Source of the DNA: Peronospora farinosa
Lineage: Eukaryota > Oomycota > Peronosporomycetes > Peronosporales > Peronosporaceae
Length of the DNA: 64,000 bases
Reading direction: 5' to 3'
NCBI GenBank assembly: GCA_947646735.1
Contig: CANTFK010000616.1
Coordinates: 40,671 to 104,670, forward strand
How positions within the stretch are numbered: position 1 is the stretch's first letter; the number at the start of each line of letters is the position of its first letter. Shown here in pieces: positions 56,319-64,000 of the stretch. Under the pieces are notes generated by a model. That model was not told where the DNA came from. It saw only the letters and a program-made list of their open reading frames with translations, and ran no database searches. The position numbers were made by a program, and so were the translations under genes.

Positions 56319-58331
56319 TTATGCCGTTGTGAAACCCGTAAGATCGTTGTCCAGAGTGGCATACAACATGCTCTTCAACTCCTTCTTCTTATGATACAGC
56401 GGCAAATCCAAACGGTTAAAACACGCGTGGCTTGAAATGTACTGCGTCATTCGGTACGATACACCCTTTAAGCTAAACGGGCATAGACGACCATCGTAGC
56501 TAGTGAGGCCACCGAAACCAGCCAACGGAACGCATGCTGATCCTGTTGCAAATAGCAAAAGGCGCCGACGGTACTCGTTCGGCATCTGACTAACGATCTC
56601 CCAAAACCAGCGGGTCACGTTAGCATCCTGGAGATTAGGAGTGAGAACAGTGTGAGCCTCCCAATCAGTAACATCAACTTCTGGGGACCCACAAAGAAGA
56701 TAGTCAAACTCTTCTGGGTCGAAGATAAGTAACAACTCGCGGGGAATGACTTCATAGAGACCTGTCAAGAAAGCGTACATTTGATCTGCCACACTCTCAA
56801 AGAGTACGTAGCGGAAACGACGGTCCAAATATGTGCGTTTGTTCGCATCTGTGACAGCCACATTTCGTCCATTCGGAATCAAGTCCACCACCACTTTAGA
56901 CTCATTTACCTGCTCGGTAAGACTAAAATCGAGCCCAAGATCATCCACGCCATCGTTGTCCATCAACCATCGCAGACTGCGATACGTTTCTGGATCTAGG
57001 AACTCCATGTCAGCAAAAGTTACTGGCACGCCCAAGATCACTTTTAGTAACGGAAGTGCAAGATGAAATCCCCAAATTCCACCTTCCAACAGTGCCCGAC
57101 CAATTAATCGTCCAGTGGCAAAGTAATAAGCAAGGTGGTCTTCCCCCACCTCGGCGTGGGACTGCGAATTGATAAAGAAGCTCTGGTCGGCCTTGTTCTG
57201 GCAGGTAAAGAGTCGCAGCGTCGGCGAAGCCAGCAGTTCATTCACCAGCATAAACCATTCGCGATGCACACCACCAGCATCCACGCCACTTTCATCCAAA
57301 AAGTTAATGCGCATAAAAGAACGCAAATTCTTTGGCTGAATGCAGTACATGTGGTCCAGGGACTCTTCCAGCATGTAGTCACGGTGCACTGACAACTTGA
57401 GAAACTCAACTTCTGCAGGCACAATGAGCGAAGCAGTATTGACTACAAAGTGTGCATACTTGGAAGGAAAGTCACTAGCCGCCATGGCCACCATTTCCTT
57501 TCGTCGCTCAGGACCAGCATCGACAAGCGACGACTTTCCCGTCGAGAATTCCGCCGGATCCGATGCTAAAGCCTCAGTCAGTTCTATTTTCACGTCCGTA
57601 GGCAGCACGGGTTTTTCAAGGGCATTGTCTTTCACATACTGCGAGAGTACAGCAGCCACTGTCGGCTCAATTTCCGTCATCAATCTCTCCTGCTCCTGGT
57701 CCTTCACCTCCTCCTGCACTTCCTTCTCCTCCGGAAACTTAAAACGCACTGTATACCCAGGCATAAGTACATTCATTTCAGTACTAACTGGCAAATTGCC
57801 ACCTCCACTGCGGTACCAGAAAAAGTTTCCTTCCACGTCAAGCTTTCTACTCCACTCTCGACGGTTTCTAGCGCGACGTTGTTGTCGACTCAAAGACGAC
57901 AATTTCCTCGGTCGAGGTGATAGTAAATGCGCCATTTTAGCTCCTCCATTCACCACGAGATAAGCCGCCCCTCCTCTGTCCGAGTCATCCATGGGATGAT
58001 ATTGTTGTTGTTCCTCTTCATCACTCACGTCCTCAGCCGTTGTCATAGACAATGACGGGAGTTTGTCACCACACAAGACGCAATACTCAAAGCGTTTAAA
58101 GTTTTCAAACTCACAACTAGAGCAGATGCTGTACCCAGCTGCTGCTTCTCGAGTTGCTGCGTCTATTCGATGATCAACGGATTCACCCGAGAGCAACGGG
58201 ACTTCCATATCAATTAAATGTCGGTTTCGACGACATGCGATGAACCACACCACGAGGAAGACGATGAAAAGCAGAAGCATTCCAACGCATTGGTAAAGCA
58301 CCGACATCTTCGTGGTGCGATTATTATCCAT
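56319..58331 (-). CDS. Membrane-anchored HECT ubiquitin ligase with RanBP2-type zinc finger
   Basis: Single exon, 670 aa. A transmembrane helix lies at residues 11-33 (VGMLLLFIVFLVVWFIA), followed by basic RRNRH, so the bulk is probably cytosolic. A RanBP2-type zinc finger follows at Cys70, Cys73, Cys84 and Cys87 (CxxC-x10-CxxC), a type that can bind ubiquitin or RNA. Low-complexity acidic sequence leads to a linker with FFWYRSGGGNLPVS. The HECT domain begins about residue 310 (LKSFMRINF-like LRSFMRINFLDESGVDAGGV) and has REWFMLVNELL, the E2-binding lobe, and the catalytic Cys637 in SSHACFNRLDLPLY. The order TM + RanBP2 finger + HECT is not one I recognise from animals or fungi. Substrates unknown. 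Confidence 0.93.
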   Translation of the reverse strand: MDNNRTTKMSVLYQCVGMLLLFIVFLVVWFIACRRNRHLIDMEVPLLSGESVDHRIDAATREAAAGYSICSSCEFENFKRFEYCVLCGDKLPSLSMTTAEDVSDEEEQQQYHPMDDSDRGGAAYLVVNGGAKMAHLLSPRPRKLSSLSRQQRRARNRREWSRKLDVEGNFFWYRSGGGNLPVSTEMNVLMPGYTVRFKFPEEKEVQEEVKDQEQERLMTEIEPTVAAVLSQYVKDNALEKPVLPTDVKIELTEALASDPAEFSTGKSSLVDAGPERRKEMVAMAASDFPSKYAHFVVNTASLIVPAEVEFLKLSVHRDYMLEESLDHMYCIQPKNLRSFMRINFLDESGVDAGGVHREWFMLVNELLASPTLRLFTCQNKADQSFFINSQSHAEVGEDHLAYYFATGRLIGRALLEGGIWGFHLALPLLKVILGVPVTFADMEFLDPETYRSLRWLMDNDGVDDLGLDFSLTEQVNESKVVVDLIPNGRNVAVTDANKRTYLDRRFRYVLFESVADQMYAFLTGLYEVIPRELLLIFDPEEFDYLLCGSPEVDVTDWEAHTVLTPNLQDANVTRWFWEIVSQMPNEYRRRLLLFATGSACVPLAGFGGLTSYDGRLCPFSLKGVSYRMTQYISSHACFNRLDLPLYHKKKELKSMLYATLDNDLTGFTTA

Positions 58332-59799
58332 GATTGTCGCGCGTGGGCAAGCTCAGCTGATCAAATTGTGTCGCCCAGACAGTTATGCGGGACACGGTTT
58401 GTAGCGTCTTTGTACTAATTGCGTCTTTTACGAGAATGCCTCTTAGCAAGCGAGAATCCAAGTGAGACGTTTCTTCACTTGATATTAGTAAGGAAGAAGA
58501 TTTGAAAGCGACAAATTTAGTTGACACACTGGTTTCTATACTTACTTGACAAGACGTAATTAATGGCCACATTTTAGAAACATGGATAGCGTAGCATCTG
58601 TGCTGCATGGAGAAAATCGTCTATGTTTGACTATGGAACGCTAAAAAGGTACTCAACAGCTGTACTACCATATGGTGTTCACAGTACATCTGTGGACGGT
58701 ATCTAAGGCCGCGCTTTCTTCATGCACGTGAGTTTACGATGTGTCATGAAAGGAACTTCTTGCAGCTTCAATATGATTGTATGAAGTCGCTAGACTGGAG
58801 CTCAACGTCCTTGTTTGTTACCGATCAGAACACATAACACACCTTGGAGTGCAATCGATTCCACGAGACTTCCAGATCTGACGTCTTTCTAGGCACTGGT
58901 GAACCTGCGTCTCAATGTTGGAGCTCAAGGATGTGGCATGCTGCACATCTTAAAACCCTGCTCGAGACGAAAGGACGGGAGGTCCTAGTGGCTTGTAAAG
59001 TGCCGGAACCCACTGATCGGGAACGGCTAATCGATGACGGCTTCCAAAGAGCTGGCATACCGATTTTCTTACCTTAGGCAACATGTGCCCCATCAAGGGG
59101 TCAAGGCCGAAGGGGGGCCTTCTCTCCGCTACGTGCGCCACGGGAGGCAGCGCAGCGTGCGAACCTGACGCATCAGGGATAAATAAGTCAGGCTGGCCTG
59201 TCTAAGAAGGACGGTTTGATACCCTGCCTTACTTTCAAAGAGCCACCTGCCCCCTGTATGTGCTCGCGTTTGGTCAAACGGTCCTAGATGTGCCCCGCGG
59301 AAGCCCGTCGGGTTAAGCCAGCAGAATGAGCTAGCGCATAGAAGAACGTCGTAGTCATGGCAAAAGATATGGGGGTTTCCTCACGGACATATCATCTCAC
59401 AATCATAAGTATCTAATCGACAGTCTGATTGATCATCACTCATCAGAGAAGTGATGACGCCAACGCTATGTAGAAACGCTGATACCAAATTGGAAATAGG
59501 ACGTTTCCACTGCTTGGTATCATCACCATGACTACAATCCCGAATCCATCTATCTTTATCATCAAAAAGTCCAACTCAAGCACCTTGCACCGTCGTTCTT
59601 CAACGTCCACTTTAAACTCTTGAACATCACCGGTCCAAAAAGATTTTTAATTGTAAATTTAGGATACCTCCGACAACCATAATTATCCTTGTCCTCAGTA
59701 TGTGATGGTAGACCAATAGAAAATTGTTATATAGTTATAGCCAATGTCTAATCTCTATTTTTGCAGTTTCAGCCAATTAGTTTACGGCTATTGTATACT
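58332..59799. other. Repeat-rich intergenic region, decayed
   Basis: 1468 bases with no intact gene. It includes paired arms at about 59432-59458 (TCATCACT / AGTGATGA) and nested arms near 59490-59522 (GATACCAA / TTGGTATC around TGGAAA / TTTCCA). It may be a decayed transposon or LTR edge. Nothing else could be assigned. Confidence 0.4.
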
Positions 59800-61440
59800 T
59801 TGTCAAAACCAAATTGAATATACAGGATGTGTAGGAAGCATACAAATACCAAGTCTGAGGTTATAACCGTCGAGTGAGCACGAATCCACGCGGTCAACTG
59901 GCTTTGTTGGTCTGTGGTCGGGGCGAGCCGATCGCCCAGCTCTTGCTCTTGCTCTTGCTCCTGGCCTGACTAGCGTGTCCGGCAAGGCGGTACCCGTAGT
60001 TGAGCCTGAGATGGAGTCACTATTGTTTCATCCGGGAAATTAGTGAACAAGAACTGGGGCTTAGCGAATTGTTGTTGCGTGCGCCCACAGAAATTGCTTG
60101 TATAGATTATGCAGATCCTAATCCACCCAACTAACGTGGTGAATAATGATGAGGAAAGCACGATGTAGTTGAGTAGTAACACGTAAATTTCCACGCTCGT
60201 TGCGACTCGTGTCGCTGTTAGGAGTCGCCTTTGGATATTTTGGACGGAAAGCAATTGCCACAAGATTAACCCTGGGTTGCTTGTCACACTAAAATATGCG
60301 GGAGGCAACCGGGAGAGTTAATGATGATAGTGGCTGTCGTGCCGGTGTGAATACGTCGGATTTGGTCGATGAAGCGGACATTAAAGTCAAACTGGAGTAA
60401 TGTCCTGAACAAAAATTTCCGGTCCACGGTGTCGTAAGCTTCTCTTAAATTCAGCAGTAGAATACTGAAACGGTGTGCTGTTAGCACCTCCTCTTGCTCC
60501 TTTGCAGTCGACTGAAGAGCCATCATCATCATAACTGTTTTGGTAATTTTGCGCTGATAAACAAAGCCTTGTTGGGAGTGGCTGATAGCCAGAATACTGT
60601 GCCGCGTTACCCGTAGCTGGTTTGTAGTGAAGAGATCGATCGATAATTCATCGCGTCGTCCCAGTCACCTTTTTTCCGCAGCGGGGGAGATTATAAGCGC
60701 AGCTAGAAACGAGGGAGGCAGATCCACTCCATTGAGGATTTGATTGCTGGTATACCCAGTGCTGGCACCAGCACCACTAATGTGACTTTGTAAAAATCGT
60801 TGTTGAAGCCATCCTGGCCGGCCGCTTTGTGCCGACTCAGCACGTGAACGGCTGAAAGCACCTCAGCTTCTGTAATCGGACGTAACGGTCGAACATTTTC
60901 GATAGCAGTTAAGTGCTGTTCCCTTAAAATCGTCACAAAAGTCAAAGCTGCAGGTAAATCGTTCAGAGCTGTAGCACAATGGGTGGAGCTTAGCACTGGT
61001 GCCCATTTAGGTGCAATCTTATCCGCAATGGACATTTGTCGCCCAAAGACCGCCTCATGTCGCGCTTACAAAGATGTTACTAGCTGATCGCTTTCCCAAT
61101 TTCCTCACGCTTGTAAGACCATCTCAAACGCTCCGCCGAACGCTCTAAACGTTCGCCCATCTGCAGTAGGTTTTCCTCACGCATCTCTTACATACTAGCA
61201 GAAATCCACTGACGACGCAAAAGAAATTGCCGTCTATTGAGTTGCCGAATTTTGCTAATGACCGTTTACGCCTCCTTTTTTCTCGTCTAGCTACAGCTCG
61301 AAAGCAGTTGATGCACTCAATAATATCAGTATCCCATGTCTGCTCTGTCAGAATAGGTCCAATCCCCATGGTATCCATAACGCGCAACCAATTCTCCCGG
61401 ACGCAGTCTGGCTGGTGAGTACTAATGGGATACATTGGAT
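59800..61440 (-). mobile_element. Decayed LINE (L1-like non-LTR retrotransposon)
   Basis: Minus-strand frames in the right order resemble a LINE ORF2 in separate blocks. At 61145-61435 is a linker rich in RREKRRRKRSLAKF. At 60703-61035 is LSRHKAAGQDGFNNDFYK, matching the L1 K-x-PG-x-DG-type segment before reverse transcriptase. At 60284-60532 is the RT motif LREAYDTVDRKFLFRTLLQF with the conserved D-x-x-KAYD-like order. At 59970-60308 is QRRLLTATRVATSVE with hydrophobic LINE-like sequence, and at 59803-59985 a degenerate end. Frames are broken by stops and shifts, and the segment that should hold the YADD catalytic motif is missing between 60308 and 60284, so it is inactive. Confidence 0.75.
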
Positions 61441-61642
61441 GAAGCCGCTTATATAATTTTAGATCGGACAGCGCGACGCGCAGATGTAGCTCAATCTGTT
61501 GACGGTCAGAGTGGCGTCAAGGACACCCAGATGACCTGCGGCGCCCAGTCCTGGAGGTCGATCCTGCTGATCCTCTTGCTGTTTTAATAAAGATAATGAC
61601 CCGTCGTGTCCGCAGCCGCGTCGTCCTCTACATGATCCTTTG

Positions 61643-62239
61643 TGTAGACGGGCACTTCTACGAAGTTGCCTCGTACTACGAGCACACACCTTATGCACAA
61701 GCGAGGAAGCGGTTATACCGTCTTACCTTCGCGTGCGAGGGTGGTTGGGAGGTTGGTCGACTGCTTAAGCAGTCGTACCACCAGTTGCCTCTCGCTTAAG
61801 CGAGAGTGCAACGAACTTCTTAACAAGAAGGCACCGACGTCACGCAGAAGCTTTTCAGCTTCTCGTGCGTGGTGCGTATGTTTAAGTAAATTCAAGACTG
61901 AGCTATATTTAATGAATTATAATTAAATATAAACTTAACTACTGATTGGCTATATATATATAGATCGGATACGCGACTCTTTAGAAGCGTATCCTGTCGC
62001 ATGAACTTAAATCTAGATTTAAGATCGCAACTGACGTCCTTCTGAGACGTCGCGATGCCTAGCTTCAACTAGCGTCATCCCTTCTCATGTGAATCCATCA
62101 ATGGATATCACATTCACGAGGGTGGATCACATTTGTGTATCGCACCCAAGTGACAGGTCAAAAGTAATCATGGATACTTTTAGACCAAACATTAAGTATA
62201 TTACTTAATGTTTACGTGTAACTAGATGCCCTGTTACAC
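61643..62239 (-). mobile_element. Putative LTR (3' LTR) of Ty3/gypsy element, minus strand
   Basis: The right end is TGTTACA at 62233-62239, which on the element's own strand reads TGTAACA, a typical LTR start. Next to it on the internal side (62240-62249, reading CCATCCCCCG on plus) is the purine-rich tract GGGGGATGG expected immediately before a 3' LTR. The left end is less certain; TGTA at 61643 is a candidate matching TACA, giving about 597 bp. A CCAAT-like motif and a TATATATATA run (61951-61960) are inside. No target duplication could be confirmed because the other LTR is outside the window. Confidence 0.6.
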
Positions 62240-62284
62240 CATCCCCCGTTTTAGAACGATTTTTACATTTTGTAAAACATCGCC
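61758..62284. repeat. Chain of at least twelve short inverted repeats
   Basis: Adjacent hairpins: 18-bp palindromes at 61758-61775 (CGACTGCTTAAGCAGTCG), 61789-61806 (CTCTCGCTTAAGCGAGAG) and 62006-62023 (CTTAAATCTAGATTTAAG). Stem-loops at 61816-61830, 61846-61863, 61904-61931 (10-bp arms), 61967-61994 (GGATACGC/GCGTATCC), 62033-62051 (GACGTC twice), 62093-62106 (ATCCAT/ATGGAT), 62120-62147 (GGGTG..CACCC), 62161-62182 (AAAAGTA/TACTTTT), 62188-62214 (12-bp arms, 3-base loop), 62217-62240 (GTGTAAC/GTTACAC) and near 62260-62284. Few bases lie outside a stem or loop. Confidence 0.9.
62240..62249 (-). promoter_or_regulatory. Polypurine tract
   Basis: On the minus strand reads CGGGGGATGG, adjoining the LTR end TGTAACA. 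This is the usual primer site for plus-strand DNA synthesis in LTR retrotransposons and fixes the element's orientation. Confidence 0.65.
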
Positions 62285-62310
62285 TAGGAGACAGAGAGAC
62301 TTGCGAGCCG

Positions 62311-62344
62311 TTATAAACGCGCCGCTTTAGTCTACTCAATTCTC
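62311..62344 (+). promoter_or_regulatory. TATA-like and initiator-like sequence before the antisense ORF
   Basis: TTATAAAC at 62311-62318 lies 27 bases before ATG 62345; TCTACTCAATTCT follows, loosely like an oomycete initiator. Supports separate transcription of the plus-strand ORF. Pattern only. Confidence 0.35.
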
Positions 62345-63790
62345 ATGCCACCGAAACGTGGTAAGGCTGATGGGTCGCCTGCAAAGGCACCCATGCAGTC
62401 CAGCACTAAGCGCACGCGCCGCGATTTATCGCAGCCGTCGCAAAGTGCTTCAGGCACTGAGGTGAATCTTCCATCTCACTATAATGTGGATGAAGATCCA
62501 TCTCTCATTGTAGACTACAATGAGACTACACCACTGCCATCACCCCAAAGTGGCGATGAGCATAGTGCATTGATGGGACATATGTCCCCATCATTTGAGG
62601 CACCCGTCCTTGAGGAAGCATCTATGCTTCCTACAAGCGAAGGTAAAACCTCGTCGTCTGCGCCTACGAGCGCAGCGACTAAGACTGAGCGCGCTACTTC
62701 GAAAGGAGTAGTCGCGACTCAGTCAGATGTAACTTCTCAAGCTGATGTCTTGACAATCCATAATGGAGAGTCAGACTCAGGTGAGTGTGAGCTTAAAGCT
62801 CCACCAAGTACACCTTCGGCCTCACTAGCCCGCCGTCGCGAGGGCGGCTACGTGAGTGGTGGCTTGCCACCAATGCCACCTCCATCTGAGTGGATGAACT
62901 CGGATGGGTCTAGCGCAGCGCTTTTGCAGCGTGCCACTATAGACGCTCATAGATTCTATAGCGTCTTTCCTTTGTGGAAAAAGCAGGGCAAAGCACTTGG
63001 TCGTGCTTTCCCAATTCCAGTCGTGCTGCGTTCTAACGAAACAGCCGACGACTATGAAGCTGAACTTCGGCGCCGTGTTACCTTGCATGAAGATGCAACG
63101 AAACAGCGGTCGCAGCGAATCAGCTTCGCCATGAAGCGTGCGCATGAAATTATGGGTGGTAAGCGACCCCCAATTAATTCTCGCCACGCTTCTTCTGCTA
63201 GTCCTTCCGGACCTAGCAGAAAGAAGACAGCTGGTGCTGCTTCACATAAGCAGCCACCAGCCCAGGCACGTCAACGCGCAAAGCGTCCACAGGCTCCCAC
63301 GAGTCAAAGCTCGTTGGGTAACCCTTCCACTGGACAAGGATTTGGAGCTTTCGCTTCACAAACCGGTGGGCCAACAGCCTTCCAACAAGGAAGCGCGTAT
63401 TCCCTTCCGTGTCCACCAACACAGGTGGCGCCCGATAGGAGTGGCGATTACGCCCACCTACTCGCGGCTGCCTACCCTGCTGCTGTTCAGTCGCAGGCTG
63501 AGTCCGCTGCGCTGAAGAGGCAGGTGACAGATCTCGAGAGTCAAGTCTCGCGACTGACCTCGGATCTGCGCGATGTGAGGGCGAGGGACCGTCAGGGGTA
63601 TGACCGCCTGAAGACCCGTTTGGACATCTTAGAGCGACTGGTGATGAGAGACCCGCGTCAAGCGCGGAGTCCTCCTCGATCACCGAGTCCTCTATCGCCT
63701 CGTTCATACACGGGGAGCCTCTCGGCTTCCTCGTCGCCTGATCGGTCGCGACGCTCGACTCACAGTCGACGTCACCATCGGTCTCGTTAG
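62345..63790 (+). CDS. Large ORF antisense to gypsy pol (gag-like composition)
   Basis: 481 codons, single exon, ATG 62345. The N-terminal part is Ser/Thr/Pro-rich with RGKADGSPAKAP. Residues about 195-290 are the most protein-like: HRFYSVFPLWKKQGKALGRA and SNETADDYEAELRRRVTLHE, with two helices. Further on is a Gln-rich stretch, a coiled coil (LKRQVTDLESQVSRLTSDLR), then an SR-type basic tail (SPPRSPSPLSPRSY, RRSTHSRRHHRSR). This layout (capsid-like helices, coiled coil, basic nucleic-acid-binding tail) recalls a retrotransposon Gag, but it lies antisense to pol. From 63213 to 63790 both strands are coding. The N-terminal 290 codons have no counterpart on the other strand, so this is not just a shadow of pol. 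No zinc knuckle is seen. Confidence 0.75.
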   Translation: MPPKRGKADGSPAKAPMQSSTKRTRRDLSQPSQSASGTEVNLPSHYNVDEDPSLIVDYNETTPLPSPQSGDEHSALMGHMSPSFEAPVLEEASMLPTSEGKTSSSAPTSAATKTERATSKGVVATQSDVTSQADVLTIHNGESDSGECELKAPPSTPSASLARRREGGYVSGGLPPMPPPSEWMNSDGSSAALLQRATIDAHRFYSVFPLWKKQGKALGRAFPIPVVLRSNETADDYEAELRRRVTLHEDATKQRSQRISFAMKRAHEIMGGKRPPINSRHASSASPSGPSRKKTAGAASHKQPPAQARQRAKRPQAPTSQSSLGNPSTGQGFGAFASQTGGPTAFQQGSAYSLPCPPTQVAPDRSGDYAHLLAAAYPAAVQSQAESAALKRQVTDLESQVSRLTSDLRDVRARDRQGYDRLKTRLDILERLVMRDPRQARSPPRSPSPLSPRSYTGSLSASSSPDRSRRSTHSRRHHRSR

Positions 63791-64000
63791 ACCGATGCGG
63801 ATATGTGATCTCTTCTGGATCAACATACCGTTTCAGACGACCCACGTAAAATACGGGGTGCGTCTTCATATACGGTGGGAGAGTGAGCCTATAATTTAGG
63901 TCTCCAACTTCTTCAACCACTGTAAAGGGCCCAATGAATCGGGGCAATAGCTTAGTAGTACCACCAGGTAGTACAGAAATTGCATGTTTAGGTAGGGTAG
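63213..64000 (-). CDS. Ty3/gypsy pol, C-terminal part with chromodomain (cut by window edge)
   Basis: End of a chromovirus-type polyprotein, running in from outside the window and stopping at 63213. It shows the GPY/F-type block after integrase: MPRFIGPFTVVEEVGDLNYR, LPPYMKTHPVFYVGRLKRY. A linker follows, then a chromodomain: FLVGRLLAHRFVKRKLQI and WKGYPTSFDSWEPVDALR, with the aromatic-rich fold that can bind histone marks and guide integration to heterochromatin. The codons overlap the plus-strand ORF for 578 bp. Only the C-terminus is visible, so activity cannot be judged. Confidence 0.9.
   Translation of the reverse strand, partial: TLPKHAISVLPGGTTKLLPRFIGPFTVVEEVGDLNYRLTLPPYMKTHPVFYVGRLKRYVDPEEITYPHRSNETDGDVDCESSVATDQATRKPRGSPCMNEAIEDSVIEEDSALDAGLSSPVALRCPNGSSGGHTPDGPSPSHRADPRSVARLDSRDLSPASSAQRTQPATEQQQGRQPRVGGRNRHSYRAPPVLVDTEGNTRFLVGRLLAHRFVKRKLQILVQWKGYPTSFDSWEPVDALRVDVPGLVAAYVKQHQLSSFC

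Noticed and set aside
61758..62284. CRISPR array or simple tandem repeat
   Set aside because: Stems differ in sequence and spacing; there is no repeated unit and the genome is eukaryotic.
62345..63790. Plus-strand ORF as ordinary Gag of a separate plus-strand element with its LTR at 61.6-62.2 kb
   Set aside because: The sequence right of the LTR end is pyrimidine-rich (a polypurine tract on minus) and not a tRNA primer site, and pol on minus ends in phase with the same unit. The minus orientation explains the LTR better.

Overview
The window is nuclear DNA of an oomycete, most likely a downy mildew or Phytophthora relative. This rests on four things read from the sequence. The genes are dense and alternate strands. 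Most carry several short introns (about 45-170 bases, GTRNGT-type donors), while others are single long exons. There are lineage-typical products such as a WW-tailed myosin, a bacterial-style GMP synthase and Hsp33. The right end carries Ty3/gypsy and LINE sequence of the kind that fills oomycete genomes. Species cannot be fixed without a search.

Layout. 1-9 kb: the start of SepSecS (selenocysteine synthesis, minus, cut by the window edge), importin alpha (minus), Hsp33 (plus), VPS4 with an unusual cysteine-rich insert (minus), GMP synthase (plus). 9-24 kb: FAHD1-type acylpyruvase, RagA/Gtr1 GTPase, a FAM210/DUF1279 protein, malonyl-CoA decarboxylase, PP2A B55 subunit, a probable SLF2/CANIN-like protein, CDC5/Cef1 and a FAM92-like BAR protein. 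24-42 kb: a MAPKK-like kinase with long extensions, protoporphyrinogen oxidase, taxilin, a ZIP metal transporter, RBX1, a GYF-domain (GIGYF-like) protein, an SR-rich protein, MED11 and a small coiled-coil protein. 42-58 kb: a WW-tailed myosin, adrenodoxin reductase, Asterix (PAT complex), succinate-semialdehyde dehydrogenase, NDOR1/Tah18, a FANCF-like protein and a membrane-anchored HECT ligase. 58-64 kb is a repeat-rich end: a decayed LINE (minus), then the 3' end of a Ty3/gypsy chromovirus (minus) with its polypurine tract and LTR.

Most genes are housekeeping and do not form an operon-like system. Some functional links exist: adrenodoxin reductase and Tah18 both feed electrons to Fe-S cluster assembly; malonyl-CoA decarboxylase, SSADH and FAHD1 are carbon-metabolism enzymes; CDC5, the SR-rich protein and MED11 serve splicing and transcription. 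Exon-intron models were built by hand from splice motifs, reading frame and protein family conservation. Where exon lengths are listed they sum to whole codons.

The most unusual part is the right end. At least twelve short inverted repeats lie nearly end to end over about 530 bp in and beside the gypsy LTR (61758-62284). A 481-codon ORF (62345-63790) runs antisense to the gypsy pol gene and overlaps its chromodomain-coding 3' end by 578 bp, with its own TATA-like upstream region. A second unusual signal is an isolated long hairpin at 48174-48241, whose two non-Watson-Crick positions are G:U pairs only in a plus-strand transcript.
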